A stretch of 51,039 bases of DNA from an uncultured Bacteroidales bacterium (GTDB lineage Bacteria; Bacteroidota; Bacteroidia; Bacteroidales; Paludibacteraceae): NCBI GenBank assembly GCA_900316005.1, contig ONBH01000014.1, positions 1 through 51,039 on the forward strand, given 5' to 3'. The position numbers and the translations under genes are program-made. Under the pieces are notes generated by a model. The model had not been told where the DNA came from, did not search any database, and worked only from the letters and a program-made list of their open reading frames with translations. Below, piece after piece: positions 43,970 to 50,954 of this stretch; the first letter of the stretch is position 1; every line of letters starts with the position of its first letter.

Positions 43970-46474
43970 TCAGATTTCAATGCTTACTTCGTGGCGGCCG
44001 GGTTCGTAGGGCAGCAGGGTCGGATGGTCTGCATGCTGCTTGCCATGGGGATTTTTCACCGTGATGACATACTCCGCCTCGCGCCATTTGCGGGTAACGG
44101 TATATTCCTTCATATCCGAGGGGATGCAAGGGTTAACCTCCAGCCCCTCATAGGTTGGACGGATGCCGAGGATATACTGCGATATGGTTAGCCAGTTCCA
44201 GGCGGCGGTGCCGGTCAGCCAACTATTCTTGCCCTCACCGGGTTTGGCAGCTTCCTTACCGGCTACCATCTGGCAATAGACATAGGGCTCTACGCGGTGC
44301 AGGTCTTGGTTCTGAATCCACGCGGGAGCAATCTTGCGGTATAGCTGCCAGGCATCATTGCCTCGTCCCGCCAGGGTCTGGGCGATGATGACCCAGGGAT
44401 TGTTATGGCAGAAGATACCACCATTCTCCTTGTAGCCGGCGGGATACGTGGATTGCTCGCCGAGTTCGATATGATAGGTGGTATAGGCCGGCCAGTTGAG
44501 CACCATGCCGTGCTCGCTATCCAGCAGTTCGGCTGCGCTATCCAGCGCGCGTTCGGGCATACCTTGCTCGGCACCGATGCGCGCCATGGCGCACCAACCC
44601 TGGCTCTCGATGAAGATCTGTCCCTCGGCGTTCTCATGCGAACCAACCTTGTTACCGTAGAAATCATAGGCGCGCAGGTACCATTCGCCGTCCCATCCGG
44701 ACTCTTCCACGGCCCGGCACATGGCATCAATATGTTGTTCGGCCCGCTTAGCTTCCGCCTCCATACCGCGCGTGCGGCAGAGGGCTACGTACTCGCGTCC
44801 GCACCAGACGAACAGACCGGCAATCATCAGACTCTCGGCCTTGCTGCCTTCAGTCTTGTTGCCCGTCGTCTGGAAGGATTCGTTGGGGTCGTTGGAGAAA
44901 CAATTCAGGTTCAGACAGTCGTTCCAGTCGGCGCGACCGATAAGGGGCAGTCCGTGAGGACCCACATTCTCGATGACATGATTGAAACTGATACGAAGGT
45001 GCTCCATGAGGCTGACTTCCGTGCCCGGTTGGTTATCCCAGGGTACCGGTTCGTCGAGGATGGAGAAATCACCCGTCTCGCGGATATAGGCAGTCGTACC
45101 GAAGATGAGCCACATGGGGTCATCGTTGAAGCCGCCGCCGATGTCGTTGTTACCACGTTTGGTCAGAGGCTGGTACTGGTGGTAACAACCGCCGTCCGGG
45201 AATTGTGTAGCTGCGATGTCCAGGATACGTTGACGGGCACGCGAAGGTATCTGATGCACAAACCCCACCAGGTCCTGGTTCGAATCCCTAAATCCCATAC
45301 CGCGCCCCACACCGCTCTCGAAGAACGAAGCCGAACGACTCATGCAGAATGTGACCATACACTGGTATTGGTTCCAGATATTGACCATACGGTTCAGCCG
45401 CTCGTCAGGACTCTCCACATGGTATTTGCTCAGCAACTCATCCCAGAGTGCATTCAGTTCCGCAAAGGCAGCTTCTACCGCCTCCACCGTTGCAAAACGG
45501 CGAATAACCTCGTGCGCGCGTTCCTTGTTAATAATATGGTGGTCCTTGTCGCCTAATGAAGTTGAGAGTTGAGTGTTGAGTGTTGAGTGAAGTTGGTCAG
45601 TTGAAAGTTGAAAGTCAAATTTCTGACCTTCTTCGTTCTCTTCGTAGCCGAGGATGAAGATATAGTCTTTGGATTCGCGCGGCTGTAGTTCCACCTCGAT
45701 ATAATGGCTGGCAATAGGACTCCAACCGTGCGCTATGCTGTCGGTCGAATGACCGTTCAGTACTGCCTGCGGTTCGCTCAATTCGTTGTACAAACCCACA
45801 AAGGACTCGCGGTCAGTATCATATCCCTCTGCCGCACAATTGACCGCATAGTACGCATAGTGATTCCGGCGCTCTTTATACTCCGTCTTATGATAAATAG
45901 CAGTAAACCCTTTTGTACTTTGTAGCTTGTCCCTTTGCACTTCTACCTCGATTTCGCCGGTGGACAGGTTGCGCTGGAAATTCTCACCGTCTGTAGCGGC
46001 ATTCCATAGACACCATTCCGCGTACGAGAACAGCTTGAGGTGCTTGGTCTCGTCAGAGAGGTTCGTGAGGGTCAGACGCTGAATCTCCGCTTTGACACCC
46101 AGTGGCACAAAATGCAACGCGCTCGCGCGTACCTTGTTTTTCGTACCCGTGATGCGCGTGTAATTGAGTCCATGACGGCATTCATACTCGTCCAAAGCTG
46201 TCTTGCAGGGTTTCCAACCCGGATTCCACACCAGACCACCTTCGGCTATGTAAAAATAGCGACCTACCGAGTCCATCGGCACGCTGTTATAACGATAACG
46301 GGTAATCCGGCGGAACTTAGCGTCCTTGTAGAAATTATATCCACCTCCGGTATTCGATATTAATCCGAAAAAATCCTCGTTTCCAAGGTAGTTAATCCAT
46401 GGAAACGGAGTTTGTGGATTGGTGATGACATACTCACGATGTGCATCGTCGAAATGTCCGTATTCTGTTCTCAT
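43970..46474 (-). CDS. Cellobiose phosphorylase (GH94)
   Basis: The 834-residue protein lacks a signal peptide and follows the Cellulomonas-type cellobiose phosphorylase pattern throughout: [27 protein letters not shown] at the start, [52 protein letters not shown], and [16 protein letters not shown] with the catalytic Asp near residue 519. It converts cellobiose and phosphate to glucose 1-phosphate and glucose in the cytoplasm, saving ATP. Residues ~286-305 ([18 protein letters not shown]) are an insertion encoded by a 7-bp-period repeat. It is the first gene of the operon, closest to the promoter. Confidence 0.93.
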   Translation of the reverse strand: MRTEYGHFDDAHREYVITNPQTPFPWINYLGNEDFFGLISNTGGGYNFYKDAKFRRITRYRYNSVPMDSVGRYFYIAEGGLVWNPGWKPCKTALDEYECRHGLNYTRITGTKNKVRASALHFVPLGVKAEIQRLTLTNLSDETKHLKLFSYAEWCLWNAATDGENFQRNLSTGEIEVEVQRDKLQSTKGFTAIYHKTEYKERRNHYAYYAVNCAAEGYDTDRESFVGLYNELSEPQAVLNGHSTDSIAHGWSPIASHYIEVELQPRESKDYIFILGYEENEEGQKFDFQLSTDQLHSTLNTQLSTSLGDKDHHIINKERAHEVIRRFATVEAVEAAFAELNALWDELLSKYHVESPDERLNRMVNIWNQYQCMVTFCMSRSASFFESGVGRGMGFRDSNQDLVGFVHQIPSRARQRILDIAATQFPDGGCYHQYQPLTKRGNNDIGGGFNDDPMWLIFGTTAYIRETGDFSILDEPVPWDNQPGTEVSLMEHLRISFNHVIENVGPHGLPLIGRADWNDCLNLNCFSNDPNESFQTTGNKTEGSKAESLMIAGLFVWCGREYVALCRTRGMEAEAKRAEQHIDAMCRAVEESGWDGEWYLRAYDFYGNKVGSHENAEGQIFIESQGWCAMARIGAEQGMPERALDSAAELLDSEHGMVLNWPAYTTYHIELGEQSTYPAGYKENGGIFCHNNPWVIIAQTLAGRGNDAWQLYRKIAPAWIQNQDLHRVEPYVYCQMVAGKEAAKPGEGKNSWLTGTAAWNWLTISQYILGIRPTYEGLEVNPCIPSDMKEYTVTRKWREAEYVITVKNPHGKQHADHPTLLPYEPGRHEVSIEI
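45561..45620 (+). repeat. Heptanucleotide repeat inside the GH94 gene (GTTGAGT type)
   Basis: GTTGAGA, three GTTGAGT, a phase break near 45590, then GTTGAAA, GTTGAAA and GTCAAAT. On the minus strand it encodes an in-frame insert of about 20 residues between the EENEEGQKF region and the conserved [10 protein letters not shown] helix. Confidence 0.88.
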
Positions 46475-46499
46475 AAATATAGTAATTCAAAATCCGGTG

Positions 46500-46531
46500 C
46501 AAAATTACTGCTTTTTTCCGACCTGTACTAA
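46500..46531 (-). promoter_or_regulatory. Probable promoter of the cellulose operon (minus strand)
   Basis: On the minus strand TAATTTTG (46507-46500) follows TTAG (46531-46528), a one-mismatch -33 box, at 20-bp spacing. It continues as CACCGGATTTTG, close to the extension shared with other promoters here. The leader to the GH94 start is only about 20 bases. Confidence 0.65.
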
Positions 46532-46581
46532 TACATTTCCGACCATTATTTGTCATTTTCTGCAAAAAATGTAAAGTTTAG

Positions 46582-46613
46582 TTTGCATATTCCATTTTTT
46601 TTTACTATTTTTG
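46582..46613 (+). promoter_or_regulatory. Promoter of the divergent AraC-family regulator
   Basis: TTTG at 46582-46585 and TATTTTTG at 46606-46613, 20 bp apart, followed by CACTCGATTTTG. It is ~50 bp from the divergent operon promoter, so one bound regulator could control both. Confidence 0.8.
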
Positions 46614-46653
46614 CACTCGATTTTGCTATTTAACCTTTCAATCCCATCTAAAT

Positions 46654-47511
46654 ATGAGAGAATCTTTTACCGAAATCACCCATTTGGAACCCTTCGAGAT
46701 CTTCTATGTCGGAGAGCGACACAAAACGTTTTTTGAGTACCCACCCCATCATCATGAGGTCTATGAACTCAATTTCGTGGAGAATGCCGCCGGAGCGACC
46801 CGCACGATTGGGGACAGTCATGAGACAATCGGCTATCTCGACCTGGTGCTCATGACCGGCAGCCAACTGGTACACGTATGGGAACAAGGCACGTGCCCGC
46901 AGCACGATATCTATGAAATAACGATTCATATAGACCCCAATACCTTCCGGGGGGCTATGATGGACAAGCGTGCTTTTGCATCTATCCGTCGTATGTTGGA
47001 GCGCGCCCAGAGAGGACTGGCTTTCCCCGAACCGGCGATACAAATCGTGCGCGAGGATATCATCAATCTGGCGCAGAGCAACGATAGTTTCGCCTCTATT
47101 ATCCGGTTATGGAATCTGCTGTACCGCCTCTCTTTAGTGGATGGGGCGCGGGAATTATCGTCGTCGTCGTTTGTCGATTCGCGAGAACTCACAGAAGATA
47201 TACGGATCGAGAAAATAAAACAGTACATCGTTAAAAACTACATGCGGGAGATCAGTATTCAGGACTTAGCGGAAATGATTGGCATGAATACGGACGCTTT
47301 CTCTCGTTTTTTTAAAAACAAAACAGGACGCACACCGAACCGCTATCTCAACGACTATCGGCTCGGTATAGCAGGTCGTATGTTGCTTAACACCAAACTG
47401 TCCGTTTCCGAAATCGGCTTTGCGTGCGGCTTCAACACGATCTGCCATTTCAACCGCCTTTTCCGCAAATCCAAAGGCTGCACTCCCTCCGAATTCCGCG
47501 AAAACTTCTGA
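46654..47511 (+). CDS. AraC-family regulator with N-terminal cupin, divergent to the cellulose operon
   Basis: The 285-residue protein has an N-terminal cupin-like sensor (FEYPPHHHEVYELNFVE, GYLDLVLMTGSQLVHVW) and a C-terminal AraC double helix-turn-helix (residues ~188-285: ISIQDLAEMIGMNTDAFSRFFKNKTG and LSVSEIGFACGFNTICHFNRLFRKSKGCTPSEF). The histidine-rich cupin strand suits sugar binding. Its divergent position next to the operon promoter makes it the likely activator of cellulose utilisation; Bacteroidales use SusR, hybrid two-component, ECF-sigma or AraC-type regulators for such loci. No SusR or hybrid sensor is present here. Confidence 0.9.
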   Translation: MRESFTEITHLEPFEIFYVGERHKTFFEYPPHHHEVYELNFVENAAGATRTIGDSHETIGYLDLVLMTGSQLVHVWEQGTCPQHDIYEITIHIDPNTFRGAMMDKRAFASIRRMLERAQRGLAFPEPAIQIVREDIINLAQSNDSFASIIRLWNLLYRLSLVDGARELSSSSFVDSRELTEDIRIEKIKQYIVKNYMREISIQDLAEMIGMNTDAFSRFFKNKTGRTPNRYLNDYRLGIAGRMLLNTKLSVSEIGFACGFNTICHFNRLFRKSKGCTPSEFRENF

Positions 47512-47525
47512 CCAACAGCACCCGT

Positions 47526-47552
47526 AGAGACGGCATTTCCCTTGCCGTCTCT
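47526..47552. repeat. Perfect palindromic element (AGAGACGGCA / TGCCGTCTCT)
   Basis: A 10-bp perfect inverted repeat with a 7-base loop, 15 bp after the AraC stop codon, without a T tract. It resembles the interspersed GTAGAGACG-type palindromes known in several bacterial genomes. The GC-rich 140 bp that follow show nothing I can assign. Confidence 0.6.
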
Positions 47553-47693
47553 CGGTGATCGTGCGCGTTCAGCAATCGGGTCGCGGTCGCGTTCGGTGCT
47601 CGGATTGCACCGGCTGACGACTCTGTCGTCATCAAAGCAACCGAGACCTCCGCTCTCCCCACCGCAACAAGTTGCGTCGGGTGCCCCAACAGC

Positions 47694-47746
47694 AAAGGCC
47701 AACGGCTAACGTAAAAAAAAACGCTTCAAAAAAAGCGTTTTTTTTT
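47694..47746. terminator. Heptamer tract plus bidirectional terminator
   Basis: GGCCAAC, GGCTAAC and GTAAAAA in 7-bp register lead into a hairpin (A9-CGCTT at 47713-47726, AAGCG-T9 at 47733-47746). Both the heptamer prefix and the GCGAGCATA after the stem match the element after the Dcu gene (30734-30797), 17 kb away. Confidence 0.82.
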
Positions 47747-47816
47747 GCGAGCATAACAGCAATTTTGCAAAAAATACAGATATTCATTAGTAATTCTTCA
47801 TTTTTTATTAAAAAAA

Positions 47817-47848
47817 TTTGCGTATGTGCAATTTTTGTAGTACCTTTG
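47817..47848 (+). promoter_or_regulatory. Promoter of the second AAA/DUF4143 ATPase
   Basis: TTTG at 47817-47820 and TACCTTTG at 47841-47848 with a 20-bp spacer, followed by CAG. Unlike the first ATPase, the promoter here precedes the 33-bp array, so the array is part of the transcript leader. Confidence 0.82.
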
Positions 47849-47856
47849 CAGGCAAG

Positions 47857-47975
47857 AAGTCGTACCAAAAAGGTGTGCACTTTACACCAAAGTCGTACGA
47901 AAAAGATGCTAAACTTGCACTAAAGTCACACGAAAAAAGTGCATATATCGTAAAAAGTCGTTAGAAAAAGGTGTT
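47857..47975 (+). repeat. Four-unit 33-bp array in the leader of the second ATPase
   Basis: Units starting AAGTCGTACCAAAAAGG, AAGTCGTACGAAAAAGA, AAGTCACACGAAAAAAG and AAGTCGTTAGAAAAAGG begin at 47857, 47890, 47923 and 47955: intervals 33, 33, 32. The fourth unit runs directly into the ATPase start codon. In one frame the units read as 11-residue peptides (KSYQKGVHFTP, KSYEKDAKLAL, KSHEKSAYIVK), but no start codon for that frame was seen after the promoter. The spacing matches the arrays at 6441 and 8021, although the sequence differs. Confidence 0.9.
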
Positions 47976-49316
47976 ATGTACAAACGAAAAATCGAATCAA
48001 TACTCCTGCAATGGAAGGCACAGTCAAAGCGAAAACCGCTAATCATAAAGGGTGTTCGTCAATGTGGAAAAACAAGTTCTGTGCAAGATTTTGCGCAAAA
48101 GAACTATGAGCATGTCATCTATCTGAATTTCCATGAGAAGAAATCCTATAAGACCTTCTTTCATGGCGATCTGGACGTAGATACGCTTACGACCAACATC
48201 GCACTTGGGATTACCGGTGTGCAATTTGTTCCGGGCAAGACTTGTCTCATCTTTGATGAGGTGCAGGATTGCCCCCGGGCGCGTTCATCCCTCAAATTTT
48301 TCTGCCTGGATGGGCGATACGACGTACTATGTACCGGTTCTTTGCTCGGTGTTAACGGCTATAAAACCAAAGAGGAGCAGGCAGAAGAGGCAGAAGCGCC
48401 TATTCCGGTTGGTTTCGAAGATGTCATTTATATGTATCCCATGGATTTTGAAGAGTGGCTATGGGCTAACGGCATTAAACCGGAACACATTGACATATTG
48501 CGTCAACATCTGACAGACGAAAAACCTCTTAACGAGACTTTTCACAACCGTTTCCGACAGTTACTATTTCAGTATGTGTTTGTCGGTGGCATGCCTGAAG
48601 CGGTAGATAAGTTCCTAACAACCCACAATTTAGATGACACGCGCAAGGTGCAATTGAATATTATTGACAGCTACGAATCTGATATGATTAAGTATGCTCC
48701 TACCGCCGATAAATCACGTATCCGCGAATGTTTCGAGTCCATTCCCAAACAGTTGGCGCGCGATTATAAGAAGTTTACATACACAGCAATTCGTCCTAAA
48801 GCCAAAGGGCGTGATTATGTCGGTAGTCTGCAATGGATAGAAGACGCCGGTATCATCCATCGCTGCTATAACACGGAGATTACAGAATTGCCGTTAGAAG
48901 GTGTAGCTATCAAAGATCAGTTCAAGGTCTATATGGCAGATTCCGGTTTGCTGATTGCTATGTTGGAAGAAGGTACCGCTTGGAGTATTATGCAAGGCGA
49001 CCTGGGTGCGTACAAAGGGGCAATTTATGAGAGTCTGTTGGCGGATATCTTTGGTAAAATGGGACGTAAACTCTATTATTTTCACAAGGATAGCGGATTG
49101 GAAATCGATTTCCTAATGCGATACAAAAGTGAATGCGTGTTAGTGGAATGCAAAGCCCGTTCCGGAAATGCCAAATCAACCCGTACCATCCTCAAGCACC
49201 CCGAGAAATACCACGTCAACCATGCCATTAAGATTGGCGATTACAATGTCGGCCGCGAAGGTGCATTACTGACCCTTCCGTTCTATATGGCTTTCCTACT
49301 GACGGAACGCCAATAG
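47976..49316 (+). CDS. AAA-family ATPase with C-terminal DUF4143 region (second copy)
   Basis: The 446-residue protein has Walker A GVRQCGKT at residues 26-33 (Lys 32), Walker B in CLIFDEVQD, and LCTGSLLGV after it. The DUF4143 part includes YVFVGGMPEAVDKFL and ends with GLEIDFLMRYKSECVLVECKARSG, again an E-x-D ... E-x-K arrangement. It is a clear but divergent relative of the ATPase at 6603 (shared MYPMDFEEWLWANGI / MYPLDFEEFLWAMGV and GGMPEAVDKF / GGLPEAINKF). The cellular role is unknown; possible partners would be DNA or another protein. It is AT-richer than the cellulose locus and stands alone. Confidence 0.9.
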   Translation: MYKRKIESILLQWKAQSKRKPLIIKGVRQCGKTSSVQDFAQKNYEHVIYLNFHEKKSYKTFFHGDLDVDTLTTNIALGITGVQFVPGKTCLIFDEVQDCPRARSSLKFFCLDGRYDVLCTGSLLGVNGYKTKEEQAEEAEAPIPVGFEDVIYMYPMDFEEWLWANGIKPEHIDILRQHLTDEKPLNETFHNRFRQLLFQYVFVGGMPEAVDKFLTTHNLDDTRKVQLNIIDSYESDMIKYAPTADKSRIRECFESIPKQLARDYKKFTYTAIRPKAKGRDYVGSLQWIEDAGIIHRCYNTEITELPLEGVAIKDQFKVYMADSGLLIAMLEEGTAWSIMQGDLGAYKGAIYESLLADIFGKMGRKLYYFHKDSGLEIDFLMRYKSECVLVECKARSGNAKSTRTILKHPEKYHVNHAIKIGDYNVGREGALLTLPFYMAFLLTERQ

Positions 49317-49321
49317 ATAGT

Positions 49322-49350
49322 TCTCGGTTATCGGCCAATGGCCAACGCAA
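49322..49350 (+). repeat. Heptanucleotide repeat (TCGGCCA/ATGGCCA)
   Basis: TTCTCGG, TTATCGG, CCAATGG and CCAACGC in 7-bp register, immediately before a hairpin, as in the elements at 30734 and 47694. Confidence 0.65.
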
Positions 49351-49377
49351 AAAGCGGCCCACATCGCTGTGAGTCGC
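49349..49377 (-). terminator. Terminator of the flavodoxin/aldo-keto reductase operon (minus strand)
   Basis: GCGGCCCACA (49354-49363) pairs with TGTGAGTCGC (49368-49377) with one G-U and one mismatch; on the minus strand five T follow (49353-49349). It lies 15 bp beyond the reductase stop codon. Confidence 0.65.
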
Positions 49378-49391
49378 CTTAGATATTGTTG

Positions 49392-50237
49392 TTATCCGTA
49401 TGTCTCAATGAGGTATTTGACAAACTGCGGGTCATTGAAATTAACGAAGCCGGAGTCCTGTTGGTTGAGGGCAGAGATGGCTTGCATGTCAGTGTCCGAG
49501 AGGCGGAAATCAAAGATATCGAAGTTCTGCTCCATGCGCTCTTTGTGCGTCGATTTGGGAATCGCCACGATACCGCGTTGGGTGAGCCAACGGAGCGCCA
49601 CCTGCGCAGCGGATTTGTTGTATTGTGCACCTATCTCTGCCAACACCGGACTCTTGATTACGCCCTCTGCTCCTTGTCCGCCGAGCGGTCCCCAAGCCAT
49701 CATCCGCGTGTCGCTTTCTGCAAGAACGGGTTGGATGTCGTTCTGTTGCACCATCGTGTTGCATTGGAGTTGGTTCACCATCGGTTTGATGTCCACGTAG
49801 TGCGCAAAATCAAAGAACCGTGCTGCTTGGAAATTGCTGACACCGATAGCACGCACCTTGCCTGCTTTATAGGCTTGCTCCATTGCCCGCCATGTGCCGA
49901 ACACATCGCCGTACGCCTGGTGAATGAGCAGTAGATCAATGTAGTCCGTTTGCAGTTTGCACAGGCTCTCATCGATACTCTTTGCTGCACGTTCTTCGCC
50001 GTTGTTGGACACCCACACTTTGGTGACGAGGAACAGGTCCTTGCGGTCAATGCCGGACTTGGCAACTGCCGCTCCGACACCTTCTTCATTATAATACGCT
50101 TGCGCGGTGTCAATCAGCCGATATCCGACCGATAGAGCATCGTTCACACACCGCTCCGCTTCCTGTGGCGGAACTTGGAAAACGCCGTAGCCTAATAAAG
50201 GCATCTCGACGCCGTTGGATAGTTTGATTGTTTCCAT
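49392..50237 (-). CDS. Aldo/keto reductase
   Basis: The start at 50237 (METIKLSNGVEMPLLGYG) gives 281 residues, the normal size; the upstream in-frame extension lies inside the flavodoxin gene and has no family similarity. The catalytic tetrad is visible: Asp 43, Tyr 48 (IDTAQAYYNE), Lys 73 (LVTKVWV) and His 106 (LLLIHQ). The NADPH-binding IPKSTHKERMEQN lies near residue 230. It is close to the 2,5-diketo-D-gluconate reductase-like group, but the substrate is unknown. It begins 2 bp after the flavodoxin stop codon, so the two are co-transcribed. Confidence 0.92.
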   Translation of the reverse strand: METIKLSNGVEMPLLGYGVFQVPPQEAERCVNDALSVGYRLIDTAQAYYNEEGVGAAVAKSGIDRKDLFLVTKVWVSNNGEERAAKSIDESLCKLQTDYIDLLLIHQAYGDVFGTWRAMEQAYKAGKVRAIGVSNFQAARFFDFAHYVDIKPMVNQLQCNTMVQQNDIQPVLAESDTRMMAWGPLGGQGAEGVIKSPVLAEIGAQYNKSAAQVALRWLTQRGIVAIPKSTHKERMEQNFDIFDFRLSDTDMQAISALNQQDSGFVNFNDPQFVKYLIETYG

Positions 50238-50239
50238 AC

Positions 50240-50836
50240 TTATAGTCCTTTGAGCCAGTTCTCTACTTTTGCTTTGTTGGTACGCACCTCGTGACCATAG
50301 ATAGAAAAGCCTTTCTGCACGGAGGCGTTCGGGTACGCGCGGCGGACATCGTTGACGCATGAGCCGAGACCGCTACCTTCGTGGGTGGTGAAAGGATAGA
50401 TCGTTTTGCCGTTTAGGTCATAGCGGTCGAAGAACGTGAACATCACCTGCGGATATGTTCCCCACCATATGGGACCACCGATGAAGATGGTGTCATACTG
50501 ACTGAAATCGACATTCGGCACGAGTTCAAAATCCGGACGCTCGTCGTTGTTCTGCTCATCTTGCGCAAGGTTGGTCAGCGGCATATAAGCCATACCGTCA
50601 TACTTGTGCGTCACGATTTCGGCTTGGTCGGCGCCAATAAGCTCGGAGATGTAATCGGCAACAATCTTGGTGTTGCCCACTTTGATGTTTCCTACTGAGT
50701 AGTTCTCTCCGGCATGGGAGAAAAAGACTACAATTGCTTTGTGATTACTCATTGTTGGTTGGTTGTTTTTTGCGCTGCAGCTGATGCATACCGCCATCGC
50801 CGCCAGCAAGGTTAAAAATTTATGTTTCATATTCAT
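50240..50836 (-). CDS. Flavodoxin-family protein, probably exported
   Basis: The 198-residue protein begins with a signal that looks lipoprotein-like (LLAAMAVCISC). The mature part is a flavodoxin fold: VVFFSHAGENYSVGN (FMN phosphate loop region), FIGGPIWWGTYPQVMFTFF and PFTTHEGSGLGSC, typical of the short flavodoxin_4 group. It may carry electrons or act as an NAD(P)H:quinone-type reductase in the periplasm; the exact role is unknown. It is first in an operon with the aldo/keto reductase. Second start option is MKHKF (50830). Confidence 0.88.
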   Translation of the reverse strand: MNMKHKFLTLLAAMAVCISCSAKNNQPTMSNHKAIVVFFSHAGENYSVGNIKVGNTKIVADYISELIGADQAEIVTHKYDGMAYMPLTNLAQDEQNNDERPDFELVPNVDFSQYDTIFIGGPIWWGTYPQVMFTFFDRYDLNGKTIYPFTTHEGSGLGSCVNDVRRAYPNASVQKGFSIYGHEVRTNKAKVENWLKGL

Positions 50837-50855
50837 TGTGTTTCAAAATCGAGTG

Positions 50856-50887
50856 CAAAATTACTGCTTTTTTACGAGGTGAACAAA
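50856..50887 (-). promoter_or_regulatory. Promoter of the flavodoxin operon (minus strand)
   Basis: On the minus strand TTTG (50887-50884) and TAATTTTG (50863-50856) lie 20 bp apart, followed by CACTCGATTTTG. The AAAAAAGCAG before the -7 box is also present in the cellulose-operon promoter. Confidence 0.82.
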
Positions 50888-50917
50888 TTATAACTACGGC
50901 AATTTTTGCACATTTTA

Positions 50918-50949
50918 CTTGCATATGTCGAAAAAAAGTAGTACCTTTG
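50918..50949 (+). promoter_or_regulatory. Promoter of a gene beyond the right edge
   Basis: CTTG at 50918-50921 and TACCTTTG at 50942-50949, spacer 20 bp, followed by CAGC. It is divergent from the flavodoxin promoter. Confidence 0.75.
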
Positions 50950-50954
50950 CAGCA

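Noticed and set aside
44405..45556. 383-residue open frame antisense to GH94
   Set aside because: Shadow frame; GH94 is supported over its full length by family motifs.
43970..46474. Chitobiose phosphorylase as the GH94 activity
   Set aside because: The sequence follows the cellobiose phosphorylase pattern throughout and the locus is built for beta-1,4-glucan; chitobiose enzymes are more divergent.
3425..47552. Relation between the GTAGAGCCAC terminator and the AGAGACGGCA palindrome
   Set aside because: They share only the GTAGAG start; one has a T tract and the other has not, so similarity is too slight.
47553..47693. A gene or structured RNA in the GC-rich stretch after the AraC gene
   Set aside because: No convincing frame, codon pattern or long stem; only weak internal repetition was visible.
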